Source: Pseudogemmobacter lacusdianii (GTDB lineage: Bacteria; Pseudomonadota; Alphaproteobacteria; Rhodobacterales; Rhodobacteraceae). Taken from it: a stretch of 64,000 bases of DNA. Below the pieces are notes generated by a model. The model searched no databases, was not told where the DNA came from, and saw only the letters and a list, made by a program, of their open reading frames with translations. The translations under genes and the position numbers were made by a program. Positions 11,195 through 20,234 of the stretch are shown in pieces; within the stretch, counting starts at the first letter, position 1, and each line of letters opens with the position of its first letter. The DNA lies in NCBI RefSeq assembly GCF_030848395.1, contig NZ_JAVDBT010000015.1, forward strand, positions 39,690 through 103,689. Direction: 5' to 3'.

Positions 11195-12318
11195 TCTGCG
11201 GCGGCATCGGGGCGGCTGATCTGGCCGCCTCCCACCGCCGCCGGAACGCCGGTGGTGCTGGGGCAAGAGGTCGCCATGCCGCGCATCACCCGCACCGCAA
11301 GGAAGGCGAAGGCTTGCGCTTCCAGCATATCGCCGTCGAGGCCCGCTGCCTCGACCGGTTCGACCGTTGCGCGGAGCTGGCGGCTCAAGTGACGCATCAG
11401 CGTGGCGTTGTGCCGTCCGCCGCCGGTGACGAGAAGGCGCGAGATCTCTTGCGGGAAATGCTCGGCCCCTTTGACGACTGCGGCAGCGGCAGCAGCGGTG
11501 AGCGTGGCCAGTGCCATTTCAGTCGAGAGCGGTTTCACCGCCTGCACCAGTGCCACAAAGTCATTACGGTCCAAGGACTTCGGCGGGACTTTGAAGAAAT
11601 AGGGATGCTGTAAGAAGCGATCGAGGACAGCCTTCTTAACCCGACCTTTGGCGGCAAGCTGGCCGCCTTCATCGCAGTCTTTGCCCAGCCGGGCCCGCAT
11701 CAGGTCATTCATCGGCGCATTGGCGGGGCCGGTGTCAAAGGCCAAAAGCGCGCCCTCAACTTCTGGAGCGGGTTGGTTTGGGTCCACCCATGTTAGATTG
11801 CCAACCCCGCCAAGGTTGAGGAAGGCCAAAGGCTCGGTCGCGCCGATGTGTTTGGCGAGCGCGAAATGGAAGAAGGGGGCCAAAGGCGCGCCCTGCCCGC
11901 CCAAAGCCACGTCAGAGCTGCGAAAATCCCAAACCACCGGCAGGCCAAGCACCTGCGCCAGCAAGGTGCCGTTGCCTGCCTGATGCGTGCCGCGCCCGGC
12001 CGGATCATGCGCAAGGGTCTGGCCGTGAAAGCCCACGACATCGACGCCGGAGAAGCGCGACAAAAGCTCGGCATGGGCGGTCTCCACCACCTCGGCGGCC
12101 TCAGCCACGCCGGGCTCACCGGGCCATTTGCCCAAAGCGGCGCGCAGCACCGACTTCTCAGCCGCGCTATAGGGGCGGTAGGCTGAGGGGCCGAATTCCT
12201 GCACCGAATGGCCATCGGTCAGCACCATCGCCGCGTCAACGCCGTCCAAAGACGTGCCCGACATCGCGCCAAGCGCCCAAACCGGCGCTTCTGCGCCCTT
12301 CGCCATCTTCCCCTTCAT
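11185..12318 (-). CDS. anmK: anhydro-N-acetylmuramic acid kinase
   Basis: Phosphorylates and opens 1,6-anhydro-MurNAc recovered from cell-wall turnover, giving MurNAc-6-phosphate. The protein has 377 residues, with the N-terminal nucleotide-binding motif [16 protein letters not shown] at about residues 17-32 and [10 protein letters not shown] near residue 169, plus [14 protein letters not shown] near 195. An alternative start at the ATG of codon 5 (MAKGAEAP) is possible; both lie just behind a G-rich leader. It is divergent from tyrS with only 45 nt between start codons, so the two promoters must overlap. The 3' end overlaps rarD by 10 nt. Confidence 0.95.
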   Translation of the reverse strand: MKGKMAKGAEAPVWALGAMSGTSLDGVDAAMVLTDGHSVQEFGPSAYRPYSAAEKSVLRAALGKWPGEPGVAEAAEVVETAHAELLSRFSGVDVVGFHGQTLAHDPAGRGTHQAGNGTLLAQVLGLPVVWDFRSSDVALGGQGAPLAPFFHFALAKHIGATEPLAFLNLGGVGNLTWVDPNQPAPEVEGALLAFDTGPANAPMNDLMRARLGKDCDEGGQLAAKGRVKKAVLDRFLQHPYFFKVPPKSLDRNDFVALVQAVKPLSTEMALATLTAAAAAAVVKGAEHFPQEISRLLVTGGGRHNATLMRHLSRQLRATVEPVEAAGLDGDMLEAQAFAFLAVRVMRGMATSCPSTTGVPAAVGGGQISRPDAAADQG

Positions 12319-12363
12319 GCCCCGCCCCGTTATACCCTGCGCACCTTAAAGCACGGGCAAGCT

Positions 12364-13614
12364 ATGACCTACCATCCGAAATCTGACTTTATGCGCGTGA
12401 TGTTCGAGCGCGGCTTCGTGGCCGATTGCACGGATTATCAAGCGTTGGACGAAGCTTTGGTGAAAGGGGTCGTGCCCGCCTATATCGGCTATGACGCCAC
12501 GGCGGCGTCTTTGCACGTCGGTCACCTGATGAACATCATGGTGCTGCGCTGGCTGCAAAAGACCGGCCATAAGCCGATCACCTTGATGGGCGGCGGCACC
12601 ACCAAAGTGGGCGATCCGTCGTTCCGCAGCGAAGAGCGTCCTTTGCTGACGCCGGAGAAGATTGACGAGAATATCGCGGGCTTGGGCAAGGTCTTTGCGC
12701 GGTATTTGAGCTATGGCGACGGGCCGACCGATGCCATCATGCTCAACAATGCCGAATGGCTGGATAACCTGAACTACCTTGAGTTCTTGCGCGATATTGG
12801 TCGGCACTTCTCGGTCAACCGGATGCTGTCGTTTGAATCTGTGAAGTCGCGGCTGGATCGTGAGCAATCGCTGAGCTTCCTTGAGTTCAACTACATGATC
12901 CTGCAAGCCTATGATTTCCTTGAGATCAATCGCCGCTATGGTTGCTTGCTTCAAATGGGTGGCTCGGACCAATGGGGCAATATCGTCAACGGCGTCGACC
13001 TGACGCGCCGGGTGATCGATAAAGAGATCTACGGGCTGACCACGCCGCTTTTGACCACTTCGGACGGCAAAAAGATGGGCAAATCTGCCAATGGCGCGGT
13101 TTGGCTGAACGGCGATATGCTAAGCCCTTATGAGTTCTGGCAGTTCTGGCGCAACACCACCGATGCGGATGTGGGCAAGTTCCTGAAGATCTTCACCGAG
13201 CTGCCGGTGGAGGAATGCGACCGTCTGGGCGCACTGCAAGGCTCGGAAATCAACGAAGCCAAGGTGCTCTTGGCCAATCTTGCAACCGCGCTTTTGCATG
13301 GGGAAGAGGCGGCAAAAGCGGCCGAAGCCACCGCGCGCGAAGTCTTTGAGAAAGGCGGGATTGGCGGCGAATTGCCGACCGTGACCGTCTCGGCTGAAGA
13401 GTTGGCCGAAGGGCTGGGCATCGTGCAGTTGATGGTGAAGGCAGGGCTTGCAGGCTCGGGCAAGGATGCCAAACGGCTGATCGGCGAAGGCGGTTTGCGG
13501 GTCAATGATGAGTTGATGAGTGATTCCTCGCGCCGCTATGGTGCGGGCGATCTGGCCGAGCCTTTGAAGCTGACCGCAGGCAAAAAGCGCCATGCATTGG
13601 TGGTCTTGGGCTAA
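12364..13614 (+). CDS. tyrS: tyrosyl-tRNA synthetase
   Basis: Charges tRNA-Tyr. Protein of 416 residues, normal for bacterial TyrRS. The HIGH-type motif is HVGHLMNIM near residue 50, the KMSKS-type motif is [12 protein letters not shown] near residue 236, and an S4 RNA-binding domain occupies the last ~65 residues ([16 protein letters not shown]). The start at 12364 (MTYHPKSD) gives the usual N-terminus; the frame is open upstream but runs into the anmK promoter. A 15-bp terminator stem follows. Confidence 0.98.
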   Translation: MTYHPKSDFMRVMFERGFVADCTDYQALDEALVKGVVPAYIGYDATAASLHVGHLMNIMVLRWLQKTGHKPITLMGGGTTKVGDPSFRSEERPLLTPEKIDENIAGLGKVFARYLSYGDGPTDAIMLNNAEWLDNLNYLEFLRDIGRHFSVNRMLSFESVKSRLDREQSLSFLEFNYMILQAYDFLEINRRYGCLLQMGGSDQWGNIVNGVDLTRRVIDKEIYGLTTPLLTTSDGKKMGKSANGAVWLNGDMLSPYEFWQFWRNTTDADVGKFLKIFTELPVEECDRLGALQGSEINEAKVLLANLATALLHGEEAAKAAEATAREVFEKGGIGGELPTVTVSAEELAEGLGIVQLMVKAGLAGSGKDAKRLIGEGGLRVNDELMSDSSRRYGAGDLAEPLKLTAGKKRHALVVLG

Positions 13615-13622
13615 ATCAAGCG

Positions 13623-13661
13623 CCGCCGCGAGGGGAACCTTTTCCCCTCGCGGCGGGTTTT
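13623..13661 (+). terminator. intrinsic terminator after tyrS
   Basis: CCGCCGCGAGGGGAA (13623-13637), loop CCTT, exact complement 13642-13656, then GTTTT. A 15-bp perfect stem. Confidence 0.92.
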
Positions 13662-13689
13662 CATCGCGTAACTCGTTGGAGATTGTGCG

Positions 13690-14184
13690 ATGTCGAGCCC
13701 GGAAGATCTGAAGAATAAGTTTTGGAAAACGCTGAAGTCGGACCGCACGGTGATGCTGGGCGTGACCGAGATCGATGACGGCCAAGGCCGCCCGATGACC
13801 GCTTTGGTCGAAGAAAATGCCGATGGCGAGTTGGACGGGCCGATCTGGTTCTTTTCAAGCACCGACAACCATCTGGTGCAGGCCGGTGGCGGCACGGCGG
13901 TGGTGTCTTTTGCCGCGAAAAACCACAGCCTTTTTGCAGCGATCCGCGGCGATATCGTGGTCGACACCAACCGCGCCGTGGTCGAGCGGCTGTGGAACCC
14001 CTTTGTCGCGGCTTGGTATCCGGGCGGAAAGGATGACCCCAAGCTTGCCATGCTGCGGCTGGAGCCGGAAACGGCGGAGATTTGGGAGAATGAGTATTCG
14101 TTGCTCGCCGGGATCAAGGCGCTTTTCGGCCGCGATCCGCGCGACGATTACAGCGCCAAACAAGCCGAAGTGAAGCTCGACTAA
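13690..14184 (+). CDS. PNPOx-like flavin-binding fold protein (general stress protein 26 type)
   Basis: Protein of 164 residues in the pyridoxamine-5'-phosphate-oxidase-like split-barrel group (Pyrid_ox_like). Family markers are MTALVEENADGELDGPIWFF at residues 37-56 and VSFAAKNHSLFAAIRGDIVV near 73-92, then WNPFVAAWYPGGKDDP. These proteins bind FMN or related cofactors; several are stress-induced, but the reaction is unknown. GGAG sits 9 nt before the ATG. It is a single-gene unit between two strong terminators. Confidence 0.85.
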   Translation: MSSPEDLKNKFWKTLKSDRTVMLGVTEIDDGQGRPMTALVEENADGELDGPIWFFSSTDNHLVQAGGGTAVVSFAAKNHSLFAAIRGDIVVDTNRAVVERLWNPFVAAWYPGGKDDPKLAMLRLEPETAEIWENEYSLLAGIKALFGRDPRDDYSAKQAEVKLD

Positions 14185-14198
14185 GGCTTCGCCTAAGG

Positions 14199-14224
14199 AA
14201 AAGGGGCCCCGCGGGGCCCCTTTT
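14199..14224. terminator. bidirectional terminator
   Basis: AAAAGGGGCCCC followed by GC and GGGGCCCCTTTT-type complement: a 26-nt perfect palindrome with A4 and T4 ends, placed between the converging PNPOx-like and cyclophilin genes. It serves both strands. Confidence 0.9.
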
Positions 14225-14227
14225 GCG

Positions 14228-14779
14228 TCACTCTTGCACGGTCACTTTTTGCATCACATCCGGTGTGGCCGGCGGCTCACCCCGGGTGATGGCATCGACC
14301 ACATCCATGCCCGCAACCACATGACCGACAACGGTATATTGCCCGTCAAGGAAGGTGCCCGGCGCGAACATGATGAAGAACTGGCTGTTGGCCGAGTTCG
14401 GATCTTGGCTGCGCGCCATGCCCACGATGCCGCGCTGGAACGAGACATTCGAGAATTCGGCCGGCAGGTCCGACTTCGACGAGCCGCCCATGCCTGCGCG
14501 CGAGGTATCGCCCGAGGCTTTGCCGAATTCGACATCGCCGGTCTGCGCCATGAAGCCGTCGATCACGCGGTGGAAGACCACCCCGTCATAAGCGCCTTCT
14601 TTGGCCAGAGCCACGATCTGCTCGACATGCTTCGGGGCGTATTCGGGCAGAAGGTCAATGACCACCTGACCATTGGCGCCGCCGGTGACATCGATCACCA
14701 GATTGGGGCCCGCGCCATCCTCTTGCGCCAAGGCCGGCGAGGCCATCAGCGCGGTGGCGAGCAAAAGCTTACGCAACAT
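14228..14779 (-). CDS. ppiA: periplasmic cyclophilin-type peptidyl-prolyl isomerase
   Basis: Cis-trans prolyl isomerase exported to the periplasm. The 183-residue protein starts with a clear signal peptide (cleavage after SPALA, residue 18). The cyclophilin core includes VVFHRVIDGFMAQTGD near residues 68-83 with the catalytic arginine and FxxQ-type phenylalanine, and NSANSQFFIMF near 125. Its start overlaps the 3' end of the cytoplasmic cyclophilin gene by 11 nt, so the two are translated from one message. Confidence 0.92.
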   Translation of the reverse strand: MLRKLLLATALMASPALAQEDGAGPNLVIDVTGGANGQVVIDLLPEYAPKHVEQIVALAKEGAYDGVVFHRVIDGFMAQTGDVEFGKASGDTSRAGMGGSSKSDLPAEFSNVSFQRGIVGMARSQDPNSANSQFFIMFAPGTFLDGQYTVVGHVVAGMDVVDAITRGEPPATPDVMQKVTVQE

Positions 14780-15281
14780 CTGCGGCCACCCGGACGGTGA
14801 TCATGCGGTCAGGATTCGCCGGCGGCTCACCCCGGGTGATTTTGTCAACGAATTCCATGCCCGAGATGACTTGGCCGTAAACGGTGTATTGGCCGTTCAG
14901 GAAGTTGTTGTCACCGAAGTTGATGAAGAACTGGCTGTTGGCCGAGTTCGGGTTTTGCGAACGTGCCGCGCCCAAAGAGCCACGCGCATGCGGGACTTTC
15001 GAGAATTCTGCCGGCAGATCGGGGTATTGCGAGCCACCCGTGCCCGCGCGGCGCGGATTGTAATTCGGGCTGTCCATATTGGCGTTTTCAACGTCGCCGG
15101 TCTGGGCCATGAAGCCATCGATCACGCGGTGGAAAGCGACGCCATCATAGGCCTTGTCGCGAGCCAGTTGCTTCATCCGCTCGACATGTTTCGGGGCGAC
15201 GTCGGGCAGAAGCTGGATCACCACCTCGCCATCTTTCAGCGTCAGGATGATGGTGTTTTCGGGATCTTTGATCTCGGCCAT
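14769..15281 (-). CDS. ppiB: cytoplasmic cyclophilin-type peptidyl-prolyl isomerase
   Basis: Cytoplasmic prolyl isomerase, 170 residues, no signal peptide. Core motifs VAFHRVIDGFMAQTGD and NSANSQFFINF are close to those of the neighbour, so the pair arose by duplication. The ATG at 15281 (MAEIKDPENT) has GGAG 9 nt upstream; a longer open frame to 15347 has no homology. First gene of a two-gene operon with the exported cyclophilin; divergent from pgk with a 139-nt gap. Confidence 0.94.
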   Translation of the reverse strand: MAEIKDPENTIILTLKDGEVVIQLLPDVAPKHVERMKQLARDKAYDGVAFHRVIDGFMAQTGDVENANMDSPNYNPRRAGTGGSQYPDLPAEFSKVPHARGSLGAARSQNPNSANSQFFINFGDNNFLNGQYTVYGQVISGMEFVDKITRGEPPANPDRMITVRVAADVA

Positions 15282-15420
15282 TTGCGGGTTCTCCAGTTGT
15301 AGATTGCGCGGAAACCTAGCGATGGAGACGGCTAAGGGAAAGGGCAAAAGCCTGTGATTGGTTGACGTCAGCGGGCCGCTGCTTCAAACCTTGCGCCAAT
15401 ACCGAAATGGAGATGCGACA

Positions 15421-16611
15421 ATGGCCTGGAACACGCTGGAAGATATCGCTTTGGCAGGCAAGACGGTGCTGGTGCGCGTCGATATTAACGTACCGATGGA
15501 GGGCGAGAGCGTCACCGACACCACGCGGATCGATAAGATCAAGCCGACGGTCGAGGCGATCATTGCCTGCGGTGGCAAGGTGGTGCTTTTGGCGCATTTC
15601 GACCGCCCCAAGGGGAAGGTTGTGCCGGAAATGAGCCTGTCGCGGGTGGCACCAGCCGTCGCAGCCAGCCTTGGCCGCAAGGTGATTTTCGGCGCAGATT
15701 GCATCGGCGCACCGGCGCAAGAGGCGATTGCCAAGGCTGCGCAGGGCGAGGTCGTGCTGTTGGAAAACACCCGTTTCCATGCCGGGGAAGAGAAGAACGA
15801 TCCGGAATTTGCCAAGGAATTGGCCGCTTTGGGCGATGTCTATGTGAATGACGCCTTCTCGGCGGCGCACCGCGCCCATGCCTCGACCGAAGCCCTGGCG
15901 CGGCTTTTGCCCAATGCCGCTGGTCGGTTGATGGAGGCCGAGTTGAAGGCGCTGGACGCCGCCCTTGGCGCCCCTGCCCGCCCGGTGATCGCCGTGGTTG
16001 GCGGCGCCAAGGTTTCGACCAAGCTTGAGCTTCTGGGCAATCTGGTGGGCCGGGTGGACCATCTGGCGATCGGTGGCGGCATGGCCAATACTTTCCTTGT
16101 TGCCCAAGGGGTTGAGGTTGGCAAATCCTTGGCCGAGCGCGATATGGCCGACACCGCCCGCGCCATCTTGGACAAGGCGAAAGCCTCCGGTTGCCAGATC
16201 CATCTGCCGGTCGATGTGGTGGTGGCACGCGAGCTCAAAGCCGGTGCTGCGGCCGAGACGGTGGTCGCCAGCGCCTGCCCGGCGGATGCGATGATTCTCG
16301 ACGCGGGTCCCGAGACGGTGGCGCGTCTAAAAGCGATCATGGGCCAATGTGCCACTTTGCTTTGGAACGGCCCCTTGGGCGCCTTTGAAATCCCGCCCTT
16401 TGACCTTGCCACCAATGCCGCCGCAGCCGAAGCCGCGCGGCAGACGCGCGAGGGCAAGCTGATCTCGGTCGCGGGCGGCGGTGATACGGTTGCGGCGCTG
16501 AATGGCGCGGGTGCGGCGGAAGATTTCACCTTTATCTCCACCGCGGGCGGCGCTTTTCTTGAGTGGATGGAGGGCAAAGAGCTGCCCGGCGTAAAAGCCT
16601 TGCAGAGTTGA
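15421..16611 (+). CDS. pgk: phosphoglycerate kinase
   Basis: Interconverts 1,3-bisphosphoglycerate and 3-phosphoglycerate, making ATP in glycolysis. 396 residues, normal length. The N-terminal signature [13 protein letters not shown] lies at residues 18-30, the substrate-binding [13 protein letters not shown] near 118, and the ATP-binding [13 protein letters not shown] near residue 356. Start ATG (MAWNTLEDI) has GGAG 9 nt upstream. It heads a plus-strand glycolytic run with the class I aldolase, 97 nt away. Confidence 0.98.
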   Translation: MAWNTLEDIALAGKTVLVRVDINVPMEGESVTDTTRIDKIKPTVEAIIACGGKVVLLAHFDRPKGKVVPEMSLSRVAPAVAASLGRKVIFGADCIGAPAQEAIAKAAQGEVVLLENTRFHAGEEKNDPEFAKELAALGDVYVNDAFSAAHRAHASTEALARLLPNAAGRLMEAELKALDAALGAPARPVIAVVGGAKVSTKLELLGNLVGRVDHLAIGGGMANTFLVAQGVEVGKSLAERDMADTARAILDKAKASGCQIHLPVDVVVARELKAGAAAETVVASACPADAMILDAGPETVARLKAIMGQCATLLWNGPLGAFEIPPFDLATNAAAAEAARQTREGKLISVAGGGDTVAALNGAGAAEDFTFISTAGGAFLEWMEGKELPGVKALQS

Positions 16612-16628
16612 GCAAATCTCGCGCATCC

Positions 16629-16642
16629 TGTTAGCGCAAGCG
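16629..16642. promoter_or_regulatory. LacI-type operator-like site before the aldolase gene
   Basis: TGTTAGCGCAAGCG, 67-80 nt upstream of the aldolase start, matches the left half and CG centre of the TGTTAGCGCTAACA palindrome that I recall for CceR/PckR-type LacI regulators of central carbon metabolism in alphaproteobacteria. Right half is degenerate, so the call is tentative. Confidence 0.35.
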
Positions 16643-16708
16643 TGATTGCGAGACTGCATATTCGGGTCTATGCGAAGGCAAATCAGTCCAATTAAGACAA
16701 GGTGCGCC

Positions 16709-17602
16709 ATGGCCAATGCCGAGATGACCAAACAGATCGCCGAAGGACAGGGCTTCATTGCGGCCCTGGACCAATCCGGTGGCTCGACCCCTAAGGCATT
16801 GAAACAATACGGCATCGAAGAAGGTGCCTGGTCGGATGAGAGCGGCATGTTCGATCTCATCCACGCGATGCGCGCGCGGATCATCAAATCCCCGGCCTTT
16901 GCTGGTGAGCGGGTCGTGGGCGCGATCCTTTTTGAGCAAACCATGGACCGCGAGATCGACGGCATTCCGACCGCGACCTATCTTTGGGACAAGCGCCATG
17001 TGGTGCCTTTCCTCAAGATTGACAAAGGCTTGGACGCCGAAGTGAATGGATGCCAGCTGATGAAGCCGATGCCCGAGCTGGACGCTTTGCTGGCCCGCGC
17101 GGCCAAGGCTGGCATCTATGGCACCAAGGAACGCTCGGTGATCTCAGCGGCGAATGAGGCTGGCATTCAGGCCGTGGTGGACCAGCAATTCGCCATTGGC
17201 GCGCAGGTCACCGCACATGGGTTGATGCCGATCTTGGAGCCAGAAGTCACCATCTCGATCGCCGATAAGGCCGAGGCTGAGGCGATCCTGCGCACGGCTT
17301 TGCTGAAGGGTCTCGACGCTTTGCCCGAGGGCCAAAAGGTGATGCTGAAGCTGTCGCTGCCGACCGTTGACAACTTCTACGCGCCTTTGGTTGACCACCC
17401 TAAGTGCTTGAAAGTTGTGGCTTTGTCGGGCGGCCATTCGCGTGAGGCGGCCAATGCGATCTTGGCGCGCAACCGCGGGATCATCGCCAGCTTCAGCCGC
17501 GCTTTGAGCGAAGGGCTCTCGGCGCAACAGTCGGACGCCGAATTCGATGGCATGCTGGAAGGCGCAATTGCGTCGATCCACGCCGCCTCGGTCGCGGGTT
17601 AA
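16709..17602 (+). CDS. class I fructose-bisphosphate aldolase
   Basis: Cleaves fructose-1,6-bisphosphate into two triose phosphates through a lysine Schiff base, with no metal needed. 297 residues. Recognised by FIAALDQSGGSTPKALKQYG at residues 13-32 and by VMLKLSLPTVDNFY near 211, which holds the likely Schiff-base lysine; GILFEQT-type and KGLDAEVNG segments also fit. The ATG at 16709 (MANAEMTKQIAEG) is the family start; AAGGTG lies upstream. A possible carbon-metabolism operator sits in its leader. It is followed after 4 nt by a GTG-started secreted protein gene. Confidence 0.94.
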   Translation: MANAEMTKQIAEGQGFIAALDQSGGSTPKALKQYGIEEGAWSDESGMFDLIHAMRARIIKSPAFAGERVVGAILFEQTMDREIDGIPTATYLWDKRHVVPFLKIDKGLDAEVNGCQLMKPMPELDALLARAAKAGIYGTKERSVISAANEAGIQAVVDQQFAIGAQVTAHGLMPILEPEVTISIADKAEAEAILRTALLKGLDALPEGQKVMLKLSLPTVDNFYAPLVDHPKCLKVVALSGGHSREAANAILARNRGIIASFSRALSEGLSAQQSDAEFDGMLEGAIASIHAASVAG

Positions 17603-17606
17603 GCCC

Positions 17607-18173
17607 GTGCGGCGCGGGTTTGCCTTCGCCGCCTTCCTGGCCCTTGCAGGGGTTTCTGCAGGGGCCGAAAGCCCGTTCCCGGACTATCCGCCAAAGGTTG
17701 GCGATATGGTCGGAAGCTTGGGCGGCGCGCCGGTTGCTTGGGAAACCTATGACTTCTCGGTGGGCGCCTATGACAGCTCGGCTTGGGCGGATCTGGACCC
17801 TGACAGCAAAAGGGTCAAAGCGCGCCTGATGGGCTATCTTGTTGGAAAGCCTGATGAAAGACCCGGCCGCATCTTCGCGATTGGTGAGACCGGCAAGGCC
17901 TTGCGCAAAGGCAAAGCGCGCAAGGTTGAGGTGAAGATCTTGCAAGGCGAAGACCTTGACGGGCCAAGGCTCAGCTCGGAGGGACAAAGGGCCGAGATGC
18001 GGATTGACCATGTCGGCCCGCAGATCCCCGACAGCTACAATCGCAAGGTCACCGGACGCATCAAGGCCAAGCTTTGCCCGATCGATTGGCCGGGCCAAAA
18101 ATGCCAAAACATCGAGCTGACATTTGACACTTTGATGCAGGTCGAAAGCACCCTGCCCATCGTGGCGGATTGA
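17607..18173 (+). CDS. secreted protein of unknown function
   Basis: I do not recognise a family. From a GTG at 17607 the protein has 188 residues and begins with a good signal peptide (basic RRGF, then FAAFLALAGVSAG, cleavage near AGA-ES, residue ~20), so it should be periplasmic. The rest is soluble with no repeats; two cysteines near residues 155 and 163 (CPIDWPGQKC) could form a disulfide. An ATG at 17547 in the same frame lies inside the aldolase gene and is unlikely. It sits 4 nt behind the aldolase stop, so co-transcription is probable. Confidence 0.65.
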   Translation: MRRGFAFAAFLALAGVSAGAESPFPDYPPKVGDMVGSLGGAPVAWETYDFSVGAYDSSAWADLDPDSKRVKARLMGYLVGKPDERPGRIFAIGETGKALRKGKARKVEVKILQGEDLDGPRLSSEGQRAEMRIDHVGPQIPDSYNRKVTGRIKAKLCPIDWPGQKCQNIELTFDTLMQVESTLPIVAD

Positions 18174-18288
18174 CGCCAAAGCCCAAGAATTTCAGGGTTC
18201 CTGCACATTTACGGGATTCCCTTAATGAGATTTCTATGCCAATCTCGCGCCATGCCTCCGATCAAGAGAGGCAATCGAGGCACGATCA

Positions 18289-18591
18289 ATGACCCATAAA
18301 ACCGCGCGTCACACCTTTGGCGGCCTGATCTTTTTCTTCATGGCCTTCGCCTTGGGCACCTATTTCACCTTTGCCGCTGTGCAGGGCGATTATGGCGTGT
18401 TTCGCCGGGTCGAAATCTCGGCAGAGGCGGATAATCTGCGGGCTGAACGGGACCGTTTGCAGGCCGATTTGGCCGAGGTGCAGAACCTGACGCGGCGGTT
18501 GTCGGATGAATATCTCGACTTGGATCTGCTGGACCAACAGGCCCGCGAAGTGCTGGGCTATATGCGCACCGATGAGATCGTCATCCGCTAA
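18289..18591 (+). CDS. ftsB: septum formation initiator FtsB/DivIC-like
   Basis: Small bitopic division protein, 100 residues. A single membrane helix spans about residues 10-32 (LIFFFMAFALGTYFTFAAV), followed by a leucine-zipper coiled coil at 44-75 (LRAERDRLQADLAEVQNLTRR) abridged as RAERDRLQADLAEV, and the conserved ending QQAREVLGYMRTDE. In Rhodobacteraceae this gene normally precedes pdhA directly, as part of the fba-ftsB-pdh order; here about 2 kb with an ecotin and a MOSC gene come between. Confidence 0.9.
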   Translation: MTHKTARHTFGGLIFFFMAFALGTYFTFAAVQGDYGVFRRVEISAEADNLRAERDRLQADLAEVQNLTRRLSDEYLDLDLLDQQAREVLGYMRTDEIVIR

Positions 18592-18943
18592 GGGTGAGAT
18601 GCTAAGACGCTGATTTCAGCCAGAAATCGACGTATGGATCACGTCTGTTTGACGTATGGTTTAGGTATGGCTTTGCGCATGACGTTGGCGCTTGGGCAAT
18701 CTTATCGAATTGTCAGCGCCCCAGCCGCCTGAAGGCTGTGCTTTGTGGCAAGGTCTCAAGAGTTCCGCCCCGCCTCTTGCGGTATATGCTGGCCGTCGAT
18801 GCCGCAGTCACAACCTGCCTTTGTCCCTCTGGCGCAGAACACGAGCCCGTGACAGCTTGGAACGACATGAAGACTCGGACGTTTCCCTTGCAAGTCCGAC
18901 GCTGAACCATGCGCGGACGGATGAAATATTATAAGGTTAGAAA
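18592..18943 (+). other. intergenic region before the ecotin gene
   Basis: No gene seen in these 352 bases. The region is less GC-rich than its surroundings. It holds a short hairpin (GATTTC...GAAATC, about 18611-18628) and spaced GTATGG repeats; towards the ecotin start there is an AT-rich stretch (ATATTATAAGGTTAG) that could hold a promoter and weak ribosome site. Confidence 0.5.
18629..18670 (+). repeat. three spaced GTATGG direct repeats
   Basis: GACGTATGG at 18629-18637 and 18651-18659 are exact copies 22 bp apart (two helical turns); a third, AGGTATGG, follows at 18663-18670. Could be a regulator site ahead of the ecotin gene; no known factor suggested. Confidence 0.4.
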
Positions 18944-19447
18944 ATGACGCTTAAGGCCCTCGCCAATGTTTTGGCTTTCACGCTTGTAGCGGGCGCTGCC
19001 CATGCACAAACCGCTGAAAACACTCCTGCCCCCGTGGATACCAGCATCTTCCCTGCGGCGAAAAAGGGTATGGTTCAGCATATTTTGACCGTTCCGGCCG
19101 AAGAACATGAAGAAAACTTCATCACGGAAATCGTGGTGGGTCGCATGATGGAGGTCGATTGCAACAAGGTCGTGATCGGCGCTGATCTGGAGCGTGAGGA
19201 TTTGGAGGGCTGGGGTTACAACTATTTCGAGGTGGAAGATATTTCTGAACCTGCCTCAACCATGATGGGATGCCCCGACAACACCCGGACCGAGAAATTC
19301 GTGAGCTTCAACTTCGGCAATGACGCGTTCCAGCGCTACAACAGCCGCATGCCGCTGGTGATCTATGCGCCCGAAGGTGTGACCGTTGGCTACCGCATCT
19401 GGTCTACGGATGGCGAGCTGCATCAAAATGCACCCGCCGCGAACTAA
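18944..19447 (+). CDS. eco: ecotin-family serine protease inhibitor
   Basis: Periplasmic inhibitor of trypsin-fold serine proteases, 167 residues. A signal peptide ends at AHA-QT (residue 21). The ecotin core is clear: VVGRMMEVDCNKVVIGADLE, EGWGYNYFEVEDIS, then the reactive loop PASTMMGCPDN with P1 methionine at residue 107, and FQRYNSRMPLVIYAPEGVTV. The two cysteines (DCNK and GCPD) match the disulfide of E. coli ecotin. Ecotin protects cells from host or predator proteases. Codon use is looser than in neighbours and it interrupts the ftsB-pdhA order, which suggests it was acquired. It ends in a strong terminator. Confidence 0.9.
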   Translation: MTLKALANVLAFTLVAGAAHAQTAENTPAPVDTSIFPAAKKGMVQHILTVPAEEHEENFITEIVVGRMMEVDCNKVVIGADLEREDLEGWGYNYFEVEDISEPASTMMGCPDNTRTEKFVSFNFGNDAFQRYNSRMPLVIYAPEGVTVGYRIWSTDGELHQNAPAAN

Positions 19448-19465
19448 GCGACTGTTCTAACAAAC

Positions 19466-19492
19466 AAAGGTCGGGCTTTTTGCCCGGCCTTT
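19466..19492 (+). terminator. intrinsic terminator after the ecotin gene
   Basis: AAAGGTCGGGC, five-T loop, GCCCGGCCTTT: an 11-bp stem with one T-G pair. U-run is short (TTT). Confidence 0.75.
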
Positions 19493-19694
19493 GCATTTAA
19501 ATTTGGGCTGACGCGCCGCAGATGAGTGGCGGTATTCTCCGCAAAGCGACGCATCGCTGGGCAAACACTGTGTTTGGTGACTGCGTCTGAGTGCCGTAAC
19601 GGGGCGCGGCTTGCCGGACCGAGCGGTCATTTCCGCGTAACAAGAAATGGATATCGTTCAGGAAACTTACCTCAGAAAAAAGCTGCGCTGCTCC

Positions 19695-20234
19695 ATGCCT
19701 TCTATTCTCTCCGTCTCCCGTTCTCGGCTTCATGATTTCTCCAAGGCAAATGAGGATCATTTGGTCCTTGTTGAAAACTATGGGGTGGAGGGAGACGCTC
19801 ATGCTGGAGAAACGGTCAAACATCGCTCGCGGGTTGCTGTTGATCCGAGCCAACCCAACCTTCGGCAGGTCCATCTCCTGCATCATGAGCTGCTTGCATC
19901 CTTGGCGGATAAGGGCTTCGATTTGAAAGCTGGGGATTTAGGCGAAAATATCCTTACCAGTGGCATCGATCTGCTTGGCCTGCCGACAGATACCGTTCTG
20001 GCCATCGGAGCAGATGTGAAGCTGAGGGTGACCGGCCTTCGGAACCCTTGCGCCCAGATTGAAAGCTTCCGCACGGGATTGCTGCAAGAGGTTGTCACGC
20101 GGGGGGCCGATGGAAATCTTGTGCGCAAAGCGGGGATTATGTCGGTGGTTGTTGCAGGTGGCATCGTTAAGCCCGGCGATGAAATCAGGGCCATTCTGCC
20201 TGACCTTCCTCATCTGCCGTTAGAACGGGTGTAG
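19695..20234 (+). CDS. MOSC-domain protein
   Basis: Protein of 179 residues made of a single MOSC (molybdenum cofactor sulfurase C-terminal) domain, YiiM-like. Evidence: MPSILSVSRSRLHDFSK start, ENYGVEGDAHAGETVKHRS near residues 33-51, LKAGDLGENILTSGIDL near 82, and LRNPCAQIESF near 119 with the cysteine expected in sulfur-transfer members. MOSC proteins move sulfur or bind Moco; targets here unknown. I prefer the ATG at 19695; an in-frame ATG at 19647 adds 16 residues. Neither has a good ribosome site. Codon use is more AT-rich than neighbours, like the adjacent ecotin gene. Confidence 0.82.
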   Translation: MPSILSVSRSRLHDFSKANEDHLVLVENYGVEGDAHAGETVKHRSRVAVDPSQPNLRQVHLLHHELLASLADKGFDLKAGDLGENILTSGIDLLGLPTDTVLAIGADVKLRVTGLRNPCAQIESFRTGLLQEVVTRGADGNLVRKAGIMSVVVAGGIVKPGDEIRAILPDLPHLPLERV

